Assembly: GCA_043842855.1 (NCBI GenBank) | Contig: JBBPJF010000002.1 | Span: forward strand, 248,001-312,000 | Direction of reading: 5' to 3' | Source: QFNR01 sp043842855 | Lineage (GTDB): Bacteria; Pseudomonadota; Gammaproteobacteria; Burkholderiales; Neisseriaceae | Length of the DNA stretch: 64,000 nucleotides | Position numbers and translations under genes: made by a program | Shown: piece by piece, positions 17,007-25,795 of the stretch | Position numbering within the stretch: position 1 is the first letter of the stretch | How the letters are laid out: the number at the start of each line of letters is the position of its first letter | The notes under the pieces: generated by a model | What the model saw: only the letters and a program-made list of their open reading frames with translations | The model's database searches: none | What the model was told of the DNA's origin: nothing

Positions 17007-18555
17007 AGCCAGGCAATGCCGTCTTTTTTTCTTTCTGGCTGCTGCAATGCTGGGGGGGATGACGATCCTCGGGTTTGCTCCTTTCAGATATTACTTTTTA
17101 GTACCCGTATTTCTAGCAATATTCTTGCTTTTGTTACAAGCTTCTTCTGGTTATGCAGCTAGAGTGGCTTATGGTTGGGGCCTAGGTTTTTTTACGGTAC
17201 ATTGCTACTGGATTGAGCATGCAATTAGTGTATTTGGTGGGGTACCACATTGGCTTGCTATATTTATTACTTTGCTCTTACCGCTTTACTTAGCGCTTTA
17301 TCCCATGTTGACGGTGAAATTAACAGAGCTCTTTCAAGTGCCTTATTCTGTACGACTGATCTGTATTTTTCCTTTAATCTGGGTAGTGATGGATTACCTT
17401 CGGGAGCATTTGTTTACAGGATTTGGCTGGGGAACACTAGGTTATTCCCAAGCTGTAGAATCCCCACTAATAGGGTACGCCACTATAGGCGGAATTTTAT
17501 TAGTAACATATGTCTTAGTTTTGTTAAGTACCCTTGTTTTTTACGCATTTGTTGAGGCTAACTTACTAAAAAAGTTAGTATCGGGGTTGATGATCTTTTT
17601 GCTACTGGGCGGTGGATACTACCTCCGGCGGATTGATTTCACTCACTTTAACGGTTCTACGACACCTATTGGTGTAGTTCAATTGAATGTTTCGCAGGAG
17701 GTTAAATTTAATCTTGAAAACAGGCGACAGGTACTGCAAGTAGTGGATAAATTAATGAGGAAGTATCCAGAAGTATCGATTTTATTCTTTCCAGAAACTT
17801 CCATACCTATTCCTTGGGAAGCACTTTCAGAAGCAGAACGTAAAGGGCTAATGGATGCAGTACATCGTTATCAAACCAGCCTAGCTTTAGGCTTGTTGAG
17901 ACAGGTGGGAGTCGATTACTATAATGCCATCATGGGAATAGATGTTTTAGCTAAAACAGAAGATTTACAAACACTTCCCTTTTATGCCAAGCATCATCTA
18001 GTACCCTTTGGGGAATATAAACCATTAGGATTAATTTCTAATTACGTTTTTAACTGGTTAGGTATTGCATATGGTGAATTGACACCAGGCCCTACAAAGC
18101 AAAAAGTGATCCCTTTAGCTCAACAGAATATTGCTTTTAATATTTGCTATGAAGAGGGGTTCGGTGATGAGCTAGTAGAATTAGCTAGCAATTCTAGTTT
18201 GATTGTAAATGCAACTAATATGGCCTGGTATGGCAGTTCCTATGCAATGGACTTACAGTTACAGCAAGGTCAAGCAAGAGCTGTTGAATTAGGCCGTTAT
18301 GTAGTTCGTTCTACTAATACAGGCTATTCGGCTATCATAGATAACAAAGGTAAGATTATTCAGGTATTGCCACGGGACCAGTTTGGCATTCTGATAGGAG
18401 AGGTTAAAGGCTACTCTGGACAGACGCCCTATATGCGTATGGGTGGAAGTAGAACGTGGATTCTGTGGATAACTTTTGGATTATTACTACTATTTTTATA
18501 TTCTCAAATTAGAGCTCAAGTAGTAAACCGCGCGAAAATATGTAGGAGAGGGTGA
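16981..18555 (+). CDS. lnt: Apolipoprotein N-acyltransferase
   Basis: Lnt adds the third acyl chain to lipoproteins in the inner membrane, so they can be passed to the Lol system (lolB is at the far end of this window). The 524-residue protein has about six N-terminal membrane helices, a periplasmic nitrilase domain (about 225-480) and a final helix. The catalytic Glu-Lys-Cys triad is visible: FFPETSIPIP, YAKHHLVPFGEYKPL and NICYEEGFGDE. The start used is GTG 16981; a second GTG at 16990 is equally possible. Confident. Confidence 0.95.
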   Translation: MIRVQQVFEARQCRLFFFLAAAMLGGMTILGFAPFRYYFLVPVFLAIFLLLLQASSGYAARVAYGWGLGFFTVHCYWIEHAISVFGGVPHWLAIFITLLLPLYLALYPMLTVKLTELFQVPYSVRLICIFPLIWVVMDYLREHLFTGFGWGTLGYSQAVESPLIGYATIGGILLVTYVLVLLSTLVFYAFVEANLLKKLVSGLMIFLLLGGGYYLRRIDFTHFNGSTTPIGVVQLNVSQEVKFNLENRRQVLQVVDKLMRKYPEVSILFFPETSIPIPWEALSEAERKGLMDAVHRYQTSLALGLLRQVGVDYYNAIMGIDVLAKTEDLQTLPFYAKHHLVPFGEYKPLGLISNYVFNWLGIAYGELTPGPTKQKVIPLAQQNIAFNICYEEGFGDELVELASNSSLIVNATNMAWYGSSYAMDLQLQQGQARAVELGRYVVRSTNTGYSAIIDNKGKIIQVLPRDQFGILIGEVKGYSGQTPYMRMGGSRTWILWITFGLLLLFLYSQIRAQVVNRAKICRRG

Positions 18556-18556
18556 A

Positions 18557-18575
18557 AATAACTAAGTTAGTTATT
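18557..18575. promoter_or_regulatory. Perfect 19-base palindrome right after lnt
   Basis: AATAACTAA-G-TTAGTTATT is a perfect inverted repeat with 9-base arms and a single central base, beginning two bases after the lnt stop. As RNA it could fold with a 6-bp stem and 7-base loop, but no U-run follows, so it is not a standard terminator. It could be a protein-binding site or a degenerate terminator. Confidence 0.3.
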
Positions 18576-18783
18576 GTGGAATATTTTTGGCTAGGGCTGT
18601 AACTTTTGTATTTAGGCAATACTTTTTTGCTTTACAACTCATTGGATCGCTGCAGCTTTGGAAAAAACTGAAGTCTTTCAATAAGTGACATAGCTGGCAT
18701 CCACTTGCTGTGATTTTAAGGACTTTATCAGAACAAGTACTTATTATTTCCCCTTGGCTGAAACTTCCAAGTTTATCGACCAT
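18571..18783 (-). CDS. Doubtful small cysteine-rich ORF
   Basis: This is an ATG-started frame of 70 codons with seven cysteines, including GCQLCHLL and SCSDPMSCKAKKYC spacing that could suggest a small metal-binding protein. There is no Shine-Dalgarno sequence before the ATG, no recognisable relative, and it lies at the edge of a stretch that otherwise looks decayed. It is listed for completeness; chance is at least as likely. Confidence 0.2.
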   Translation of the reverse strand: MVDKLGSFSQGEIISTCSDKVLKITASGCQLCHLLKDFSFFQSCSDPMSCKAKKYCLNTKVTALAKNIPQ

Positions 18784-20474
18784 TTTATTGCGGATATAGG
18801 CGTTTATATTGACCTAGTAAAAGTTTTTAGCGGGGGCTTGAGCACAGTTTCCGCTAGGGTGCCATTCTGAACTTTATATGAAGGTAGAGAGTATCTTGAG
18901 CTGTTGAATTGCTTAGTTAGCGGATCCTGGACTAGGCTAGTTCAGCCGAAGTATATCAAGAAAACTAGATCCGAGAAAATGTTTTGTCAGGTAAGCTTTG
19001 CCGATATTAACCTTCGCTCTTACACCCTATCTAGAATAGCTGCAAGCAAGAAGGACTTGTGGCCAATGGTTTTTATTGACCTCACTTCTCTGATAAGGGT
19101 TAGAAATTCGGCTGGAAAACCTTAATACTAGCTGTCGCTATAAGGAGGGTTATTTAGCCCAAATAGGAAAGGAAGACTTAGTAGGAAAATTTTCACCTCA
19201 GAGATGGGTAGGAATAAGCTGATGGAACAGAAAATCCTCGGTTGACTGATTCACTATGGGCTACTCTCACTATCCAGTACCACTAGAGGCTTTCTGGCAT
19301 TCAATAATTGGTTTATGCGCTTAATGAGAACAGTACTAACTGCATACTAAGGGCAATTTTTTTACCTATCGTTTATACTTTTCGCTGGATGGCCTTCAAC
19401 TACTTATCTTAAACGGTTAACGAACTGGATAGAGCTTCTTTCTCACGACAGTCATGCTAGTGCTGAGCCCTCAAAATCTAAGCTTAACTATTTTAATAGT
19501 GAGTAGTGTAGAAGGATGGTTCTAACTATAGAAGCTGTGTAATACATACTGATTTTGTAGCAGCAAGGATAATAGTCTAGTAGATAAAGCGGCGGAGTAC
19601 ATACCTGCTAGCCCGAAAACGATACAGCAAGGCCCTAACGAAGTAGCAATAGTGGAGTATAGGGCCTTGCCACTTTCTTCCTTTAGGAAGCGGTGAATAC
19701 AGTTGCCATACGCTTCTCCTATTCCATACTACTTAAAGATACAGGAAGGTCTGCTGAGGATTGTAAGGAAGTGCCTGAACTTAACTAGGCAACCTCACTG
19801 GTGCTGAAGAAGATGAAAAGAATGGTGAAGATAACAAGGGTAAACCTGAACTAGATGAGAGAGGCGATAGCGATGAGAAACCAATGGAATAGAGGGGATA
19901 AGGGGATAACAGTGAAGAATCCAACGGTAAACTCGAACTTGTTAAGGCACTGTCTAAGGATATTAAAGGTATCAGTGAAGGTGTCATCAATGACGATTGT
20001 ACGGGCAATGTAGAGGAAGGTAGTAGGACGCTAGAAGCACTTGCTAAAGGCACCGACACTGGCATTTGAGGACTAGAAGAAGAGTCAATAAGGATACCGA
20101 TATAAGGCTTACACCATCTAGACGAATACCATAAGTTAGAAGTACCCGAACTTCCCGAAGTCGTAGAGCTCAAACTCGGATTGATAAAAGAAAGTGCTGA
20201 TCAGGAGGTTGGTGTTGGTACTTAGTACGCAGAAGCATTTTTCGCAAGTTTCTAAAAGCGCTACTACGGATAAGAGTAGACTATAACATTTTGGCAATGA
20301 CCCTCCCCTGGTCCCGACCTATGGGAAATAGACGGCTTACTGGAAGCTGGGTTTGCAGAAACAGTACCTACCTCAAAGCAGCTCCTATACTCTTACATCG
20401 AGTGTGCCTATTTTAAAGGGAAATAATCTTTCTCGGGTTCTGCGCTACAGGGTAAATTGAGAACGCACTCAACC
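18784..20474 (+). pseudogene. Gene-poor stretch, probably a decayed plus-strand gene
   Basis: About 1.7 kb has no intact gene. On the plus strand, short coding-like pieces follow one another in changing frames. Around 19357-19506 there is a hydrophobic part then TTYLKRLTNWIELLSHDSHA. At 19580-19696 there is VDKAAEYIPASPKTIQQGPN. At 19687-19785 there is VAIRFSYSILLKDTGRSAED. At 19800-20223 there is an acidic, Glu-rich frame with G-rich first codon positions, and at 20301-20427 DLWEIDGLLEAGFAETVPTS ends in a stop. Stops and frame changes interrupt them all. I recognise no family. The number of stops is near the random expectation, so codon periodicity would have to decide. Confidence 0.4.
19627..19670. 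repeat. 11-bp inverted repeat with 22-base loop
   Basis: GCAAGGCCCTA (19627-19637) is perfectly complementary to TAGGGCCTTGC (19660-19670). No T-run follows on either strand, so it is not an intrinsic terminator. It falls inside the decayed region and may be incidental to it or a remaining structured element. Confidence 0.5.
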
Positions 20475-21107
20475 TTATCTTAACCAAGAAGTAATTCTTT
20501 TAACATCTGCTTCTGTATAGCCAGCGAAAAACTCTAGAAAAGCCACACCTGTCTTTCGACAGACCTCCTTTTTAACAGCATCACTTAAAATTGCTCGCGT
20601 AGCAGTTTCATGGTGTCCTGCTCCTTGGTATTCAATAAGGATTCTAGGGTATCCCCGAGGATCTACGATGACAAAATCTGCTCTTTTGCTTTTTATACAA
20701 TCGAAAGCTTCTCCTTGGAGTGAATCAAACAGCGCTCCCAACACCACTTGGGGAAATAAATAGAAGTTACTATGATGCGTCTCTAAATAAGTGCTAAGTT
20801 TGGCAAATAGGGCATATTCTGCCTTGTTCATAAGAGCTTTGGGCTGAAATTGAGCAGGTTGGATCAGATAAAGATGATCTTCAAGGTTACGGGGATGTCT
20901 TTTACGCTGAAATTGAGTGGGTACTGTTTTTTTTCTGAATAATGATCCAAGGCGAAAATATCTTTTTGTAGGAGCTTCCATATAGTGAGATGAAGGCTGG
21001 TTTGAGAAGGATCTAGATTTAGTCTGGAGAGATTGGTTTTTAGTTTGCTGATTGAGAAAGGAGGTTTTTCCTTTTAATACTGCTTGAAGTCGTGAGAAAC
21101 TTTTCAT
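20475..21107 (-). CDS. DUF2726-domain protein (PD-(D/E)XK nuclease-like)
   Basis: The protein has 210 residues. The first ~80 residues are basic and low in complexity (Lys/Arg/Gln/Ser-rich), possibly for nucleic-acid contact. The C-terminal part (about 85-205) fits DUF2726: LMNKAEYALFAKLSTYLE, then FPQVVLGALFD, then RADFVIVDPRGYPRILIEYQ and KKEVCRKTGVAFLEF. The D-x(n)-E-x-Q arrangement resembles a PD-(D/E)XK restriction-like fold. Its role is unknown; related proteins are scattered and sometimes linked to DNA repair or mobile DNA. No topoisomerase-type zinc finger is fused. Neighbours give no functional context: decayed DNA lies on one side and a 0.6 kb gap on the other. Confidence 0.7.
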   Translation of the reverse strand: MKSFSRLQAVLKGKTSFLNQQTKNQSLQTKSRSFSNQPSSHYMEAPTKRYFRLGSLFRKKTVPTQFQRKRHPRNLEDHLYLIQPAQFQPKALMNKAEYALFAKLSTYLETHHSNFYLFPQVVLGALFDSLQGEAFDCIKSKRADFVIVDPRGYPRILIEYQGAGHHETATRAILSDAVKKEVCRKTGVAFLEFFAGYTEADVKRITSWLR

Positions 21108-21734
21108 ATTTTTTATCGGCTTTTAGGTTTAAACAAGGAGATTTAGTTGAAGTAATGAGAAACTTTCTTTTACCGCATGATCAGCTAATGAGAGAAGGCT
21201 TGATAGCTAAAGATTGAAAAATGCATAAAACTACCCGTACCAAAGTGCAACGAAGGTAGTAATGATAAGCTTTTTAGATAGAATTTGTATACTATTTTTT
21301 TACTAAGAATAAGTATCGAACAGCTACAAAAAACTTGACTTGACCAAAGGAAAAATTACCATTAGCTGTATATACAATCGAATCAATCGGATAATAAAAA
21401 ATAATGGTTTGAAGCTGATTAGTCTATAGCTTCTGATTTAGGTTTGAGCTAAAAAGGAAGCACTCTCATGGGCGGTAATCCAGCTTCCTTTAAAACGCAA
21501 ATTACCCAATAATTCTGATTGGTATAGTAGATTTCTGTGAAAGTTAATTTCAGCTCTGTTTTATTGCTTCACAGAATTTTTCTACAATTCAAAAAATCCG
21601 CAAACAAAGAATCACAGTGCTTAAGCTTGGGAAGGAAATGGTCAGACGGCCAGAGAACCCCACAGCTTCCTTAAAGCTAAAGTCCCAAAATAGTTTGGCA
21701 AGCAAGGTGCTTTACGTGCTTTGAAAGAGCGTAA
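21108..21734. other. Gap upstream of DUF2726 gene and downstream of purB
   Basis: This gap is about 630 bases and AT-rich, with no supported gene. Two imperfect copies of a ~36-base segment are visible, at 21481-21516 and 21663-21697. Both begin CAGCTTCCTT and differ by one deletion and about nine substitutions. In the plus strand they can read as similar short peptides (NPASFKTQITQ and NPTASLKLKSQ), hinting at a repeated relic. No terminator for purB is evident. Confidence 0.3.
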
Positions 21735-23105
21735 TTAGATTTTCTTTGCTAGAACTTCAGCCTCTCCCACATAACTCTGTGGGGACAGAGCAAGTAGCTC
21801 AGCTTTAGTTGAGGGATCTAACTCTAAGTTTTCAATAAAGGCTCTTAGAGTTGCTGCACTCAGAGCTCCTTCGCCACGCGTTAAGCTTTTGAGCTGTTCA
21901 TAAGGGGATTCCATGTTAAAACGGCGCATAACGGTTTGGATGGGTTCAGCCAATAGCTCCCAGTGATGGGCTAAATCAATCTCTAGTGCACTAGGATTCA
22001 GCTCTAGCTTTATTAATCCTCTTTCCAAACTAGTATAGCCCAATAGAGCATAGCCGAGCGCAGCTCCCACATTACGCAAAACTGTACTATCAGTTAAGTC
22101 ACGTTGCCACCGAGAAATAGGTAATTTCTGGGCCATATGTCCCAGTAAGGCATTGGCTAATCCCAAATTCCCTTCTGAGTTTTCAAAATCTATCGGATTA
22201 ATTTTATGAGGCATAGTAGAACTGCCGACTTCGCCCTCTTTGCTCCGTTGCCTGAAATAGTCCAAGCTAATATAACCCCAAATATCCCGGTTAAAATCAA
22301 TTAAAATGGTATCTAACAGCATTACTATATGAAAATATTCCGCCAGATAGTCATGGGGTTCGATTTGAGTAGTGTAGGGATTGAAAGTAAGGCCCAGGCC
22401 TTCTATAAAATGCTGGTTTGTTTGAGGCCAGTCAATAGTAGGATAAGCTATAGTATGAGCATTATAATTGCCAACTGCGCCATTCAGCTTAGCTAGAAAT
22501 TCAAATTTTTTCAGTTTATCTAACTGTCTTTCAAGTCGATAGACCACATTCGCTATTTCTTTCCCTACGGTGGTTGGGGTCGCTGGCTGACCATGAGTAC
22601 GACTCATCATCGGGGTCCCAGCATATGTATGAGCCATATTTCTTAACAGGGTAGAGATTTTTTCGAGATAGGGTAACAGAAGTTCCTCAGTAGCAGCTTT
22701 CAACATGAGAGCATAGCTGATGTTGTTGATATCCTCACTAGTACAGGCAAAGTGAACAAATTCCTTCAATGGTTTGGTTTCTGGATGACTATCCAGTTTG
22801 TCTTTTAACCAATATTCCACAGCTTTCACGTCGTGGTTGGTTACTTTCTCAATGTCATTAATTTCTTGAGCGTCTTGTAAAGAAAATTTAGCAACTAGCT
22901 GATCTAATAGCTGTATGGTAAACAAGCTTAACTCTGTAATCTCAGAGATGCCTGGAAGAGCTGCCAAGTGTTTCAACCACAGCACTTCCACCTTTACCCG
23001 TTGATAGATCAGGCCATACTCAGAAAAATAATCAGTTAAGGGCTTAGATTTAGCTCTATAACGACCATCCAGCGGAGACAAGGCATTTAGTGAATTTAGT
23101 TGCAT
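21735..23105 (-). CDS. purB: Adenylosuccinate lyase
   Basis: PurB catalyses two beta-eliminations that release fumarate, forming AICAR and AMP in purine synthesis. The protein has 456 residues and the E. coli-type N-terminus LNALSPLDGRYRAKSKPL. The catalytic signature SSTMPHKINPIDFENSEGN and the HGQPATPTT segment are intact. The start ATG 23105 shares one base with the stop of the upstream lipoprotein gene (TAATG), so the two are coupled; a longer frame to 23144 would break the family's usual N-terminus. Confidence 0.96.
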   Translation of the reverse strand: MQLNSLNALSPLDGRYRAKSKPLTDYFSEYGLIYQRVKVEVLWLKHLAALPGISEITELSLFTIQLLDQLVAKFSLQDAQEINDIEKVTNHDVKAVEYWLKDKLDSHPETKPLKEFVHFACTSEDINNISYALMLKAATEELLLPYLEKISTLLRNMAHTYAGTPMMSRTHGQPATPTTVGKEIANVVYRLERQLDKLKKFEFLAKLNGAVGNYNAHTIAYPTIDWPQTNQHFIEGLGLTFNPYTTQIEPHDYLAEYFHIVMLLDTILIDFNRDIWGYISLDYFRQRSKEGEVGSSTMPHKINPIDFENSEGNLGLANALLGHMAQKLPISRWQRDLTDSTVLRNVGAALGYALLGYTSLERGLIKLELNPSALEIDLAHHWELLAEPIQTVMRRFNMESPYEQLKSLTRGEGALSAATLRAFIENLELDPSTKAELLALSPQSYVGEAEVLAKKI

Positions 23106-23758
23106 TAGTTTGGTATCCTTCTCTGGAAGCGATTCCAGCCCCATTCAGTTAAATAAAAATCCATAGCTTCTTCTTTCTCTAGCTTTAGCTCACTTGGAAA
23201 TAGATTAGCTATCTGTAGAAAGGAAATGATCCATTGGTCCCACTTGGCCTTGATATGATAAACGGCATGGCTAATGTGGCGGCCATTCACCATAGTGGAG
23301 GTGACAGGAGCAGATAAACTTGAAAACACAAAATAGCCTGCACATACTTTATGGGTGCCATTAAAAATATCTGCCCCCTTGGGAGTTAGCTGCCATAATC
23401 GATAGTAGCTTGAAATTTTATTTTCTAGCTTTATTCGTTGGGTCCCCATGCTCTGATAAAAACCTTGCTTCTCTAAGTGATGCATTTGCTTCAAAGCTAC
23501 CCTATTGACTTGTCGACCATAAACGTCTCGGTATTGGATCCGAATTTCTTTCTGCCCCAATTGAGTGAGGGAAGAACTATGATCCAACACTAGAGGAAGA
23601 TCTACGCAAAGCGGTTTATCCTGGTAAGCTAGATTAACAGCACGTTCCACTTCTTTGGAAGATATTTCTTTGCGTGGAGAACATGCGGCCAGCACGAAGA
23701 CAACGGTTAAAACTATAGCTAATCTCTTTGCCAAGGATTTTTTTATTTTAGATAACAA
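23105..23758 (-). CDS. Hypothetical lipoprotein, TTG start
   Basis: I do not recognise a family. The protein has 217 residues: a basic N-terminus, a hydrophobic helix and a clear lipobox VLAAC at about residue 25. The rest is mixed, with two cysteines and a Trp-rich C-terminus (YLTEWGWNRFQ). The only start that keeps the signal peptide is TTG 23758, which has AGGAG six bases upstream, so the non-ATG start is convincing. It is coupled to purB by a one-base overlap. It shares the lipoprotein-overlapping-a-housekeeping-gene arrangement with the 9.5 kb lipoprotein but no obvious sequence. Confidence 0.75.
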   Translation of the reverse strand: MLSKIKKSLAKRLAIVLTVVFVLAACSPRKEISSKEVERAVNLAYQDKPLCVDLPLVLDHSSSLTQLGQKEIRIQYRDVYGRQVNRVALKQMHHLEKQGFYQSMGTQRIKLENKISSYYRLWQLTPKGADIFNGTHKVCAGYFVFSSLSAPVTSTMVNGRHISHAVYHIKAKWDQWIISFLQIANLFPSELKLEKEEAMDFYLTEWGWNRFQRRIPN

Positions 23759-23926
23759 AATCTTCTCCTATAGTTTGGCGCCATGTATTCAGGGATGCTT
23801 AGGTTCCAGGGGGCGAGTTTAATAGATGGTTCTATAATTTGCAACAGATCTTTTGGCTATGCTACTGGTTTATTTGAATTTCTACTACATAAACTACTTG
23901 TAGAAGCAGGAGAGCTCTTAGATAAT

Positions 23927-23968
23927 GACAAGGGACAAGGGACAAGGGACAAGGGACAAAGGAGAAGG
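23927..23968 (+). repeat. Heptanucleotide tandem repeat (GACAAGG)n before lpxH
   Basis: There are four perfect copies of GACAAGG (23927-23954) followed by two variants, GACAAAG and GAGAAGG (23955-23968). The last variant supplies the purine-rich ribosome binding site (GGAGAAGG) for lpxH, whose ATG is at 23977. Because the unit is seven bases, gain or loss of copies changes the spacing of anything upstream relative to the start codon. Confidence 0.9.
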
Positions 23969-23976
23969 CTGGGCTC

Positions 23977-24726
23977 ATGCATCAGGTTTTAATACTTTCA
24001 GATTTACACCTCTCATCTTCCACGCTCGCGTTTAATCAATTGTTTATCAAACAGCTACCTTTGTGGGCTGAGGAATATGATGCTCTTTATCTGCTGGGAG
24101 ATATATTTGATGCTTGGCTAGGCGATGATATCATAGCAAAAAAGGTGCAGCCAATCTTAACTAGTCTACGTAGTTTTTCGAGAAAGAGACCTCTTTATTT
24201 TATGCATGGGAATAGAGATTTTCTTATCGGTGAGTCTTTTTTAGAGATAACTGGAGCCCAGCCTTTGCAGGATCCTTCCATAGTAGAAATTTATGGTCAG
24301 AACTATTTGCTGACTCATGGGGATATACTCTGTACAAGCGATACCGCCTATCAGGCCTTTCGAAAAAAAACTCGGGATGAAAACTGGAAAAAAAATATAC
24401 TAAAGCACAGTACCTTTTATCGAAAAATCTTAGCCAAAATAATTCGACAGGTTTCTAAAATTAAAGGAAAAATTGCCTACCAAAAGAAAATTAGTGATGC
24501 AACAGAGGAGGGAATCGTACAGCTCAAAACACGTTTCAGCCACTGCCCCGAAGCAGATATCATTCACGGCCATACTCATCTCCCTAAAATGCATACGGAC
24601 ACTTTTATTTTTGAAGGGAAACCATATCCGTTTAAACGGTACGTTTTACCTGACTGGCGTATTGATGTTCGCGGTGGTATCGTTATCAATGAGCAGCAAG
24701 AGGTAAAATACCTGTATTTTTCCTAG
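23977..24726 (+). CDS. lpxH: UDP-2,3-diacylglucosamine diphosphatase
   Basis: LpxH is a peripheral-membrane calcineurin-like hydrolase that makes lipid X in lipid A synthesis. All metallophosphatase motifs are in place: SDLHL, LGDIFDAWLGDD, HGNRDFLIG, THGDILC and HGHTHLP. Length 249 is normal. ATG 23977 has GGAGAAGG eight bases upstream, inside the end of a heptamer tandem repeat, so its expression could respond to repeat copy number. The gene is alone on its strand, between a divergent lipoprotein gene and a convergent hydrolase. Confidence 0.95.
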   Translation: MHQVLILSDLHLSSSTLAFNQLFIKQLPLWAEEYDALYLLGDIFDAWLGDDIIAKKVQPILTSLRSFSRKRPLYFMHGNRDFLIGESFLEITGAQPLQDPSIVEIYGQNYLLTHGDILCTSDTAYQAFRKKTRDENWKKNILKHSTFYRKILAKIIRQVSKIKGKIAYQKKISDATEEGIVQLKTRFSHCPEADIIHGHTHLPKMHTDTFIFEGKPYPFKRYVLPDWRIDVRGGIVINEQQEVKYLYFS

Positions 24727-24817
24727 TGTTAAAGCTCTAAAGCTATTATTGCTACAATTCGAAAAGTCAGCAGCTAGCTCCCGCCTAGAACGTTCAAAAA
24801 AATACCTCAATTCAAAT

Positions 24818-25663
24818 TCATATATATTGGTATAGAGTTGGCCACAAAGATTGATATTTTTCCCTGAAAAATAAGTTATGCCCCAACTGGGAATAGCCAT
24901 AATCAACAGGATTAATTTCTATTATTTTCTTCTGGGCGTTGGGGAAAGTTTTTAATAGTGATTCAACATTGGCCCGTGTAGCAATTTCGTCGTCAGTAGC
25001 GTAGAAAATTGTATATGGACAGCTAAGATTATCAAAGTAATTTACAAAGACAGTTTTGCCTACTGCGTTAAAGATATATCCATCAGTTTTACAATATTGA
25101 GCCCATTCTTTAGCGACTTCGCGGGGAAGATTCTCTCCCATACGGATCCTTTTTGTGGCCGTATAGCCCAGAAGGAGATTGCTAATGGGTATATAGAAAT
25201 TAAAGAAAAATAAAGCCTTACGTCTAAAACTTCTGGGCATTTGGCCAACAAAGCCACTAGAAGCACTGATACCAATAACTTGACTGAGTTTTTCATAGTT
25301 AGGCATGATACCAGTTAATTGAGCGCCTACGCTGTGTCCCATTAATATTACTTTTTCGGCATGAGTCTTTTCTATTAACCAATCAATAGCGGCTGGAATA
25401 TCGTATTGCCCCCAGTCCCTGATAGTAGCTTTAGAATCCTTAATTGGCACAGTTAAAGAGGCACCTATTCCGTTGTAATCAAATATAAAAACAGGGTGTT
25501 TCTTTACGTCGCATAACCATTGACAGAACTTAAAATAAAAATTCTGGTAGATACCTGTGCCGGTAGCAAACACAATAGGTAAACATGAGCTAGCCCCATC
25601 GGCTCTAAAATAATGACCAGTAAGTACATCATTTTTCTGATTTTTAAAGATAATTTTTTCCAT
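24818..25663 (-). CDS. Alpha/beta hydrolase
   Basis: This is an alpha/beta-hydrolase-fold protein of about 281 residues. The nucleophile elbow is GHSVGAQ (about residue 110). Preceding strands include PIVFATGTGIY (oxyanion region) and FIFDYNGIGAS, the late acid is probably in YATDDEIA, and the catalytic His is in QLGHNLFF. It resembles uncharacterised YbgA/serine aminopeptidase-like hydrolases that act on small esters or amides; the substrate cannot be told. ATG 25663 is preferred over the TTG at 25672. It is convergent with lpxH across 91 bases. Confidence 0.75.
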   Translation of the reverse strand: MEKIIFKNQKNDVLTGHYFRADGASSCLPIVFATGTGIYQNFYFKFCQWLCDVKKHPVFIFDYNGIGASLTVPIKDSKATIRDWGQYDIPAAIDWLIEKTHAEKVILMGHSVGAQLTGIMPNYEKLSQVIGISASSGFVGQMPRSFRRKALFFFNFYIPISNLLLGYTATKRIRMGENLPREVAKEWAQYCKTDGYIFNAVGKTVFVNYFDNLSCPYTIFYATDDEIATRANVESLLKTFPNAQKKIIEINPVDYGYSQLGHNLFFREKYQSLWPTLYQYI

Positions 25664-25795
25664 GTTAAGCAAGTTTCCAATTGTCCAAATTTCAAAAATG
25701 AGAGAAATATTTCCCTACCCTAAGTTATGGCAGTGACAGAAAAGTTCTGGAGGGCTTAGGCAGAAGAACTAGAAAGTAACGATAAAATATAGCCC

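Noticed and set aside
19627..19670. Intrinsic terminator in the decayed region
   Set aside because: The 11-bp stem is strong, but the loop is 22 bases and neither side has a U-run.
19781..20173. Long Ser/Leu/Pro-rich open frame on the minus strand
   Set aside because: It is the complement of a purine-rich, Glu-coding-like plus strand; composition is low-complexity and there is no SD. More likely a shadow.
23927..23968. Tandem heptamers as a CRISPR or origin iteron array
   Set aside because: The unit is too short and there are no spacers; no dnaA box or replication gene is near.
23783..23992. Plus-strand 69-codon frame across the heptamer repeat
   Set aside because: Its only regular part (RDKGQ-like) is the translated repeat, and it runs into lpxH; no family or SD.
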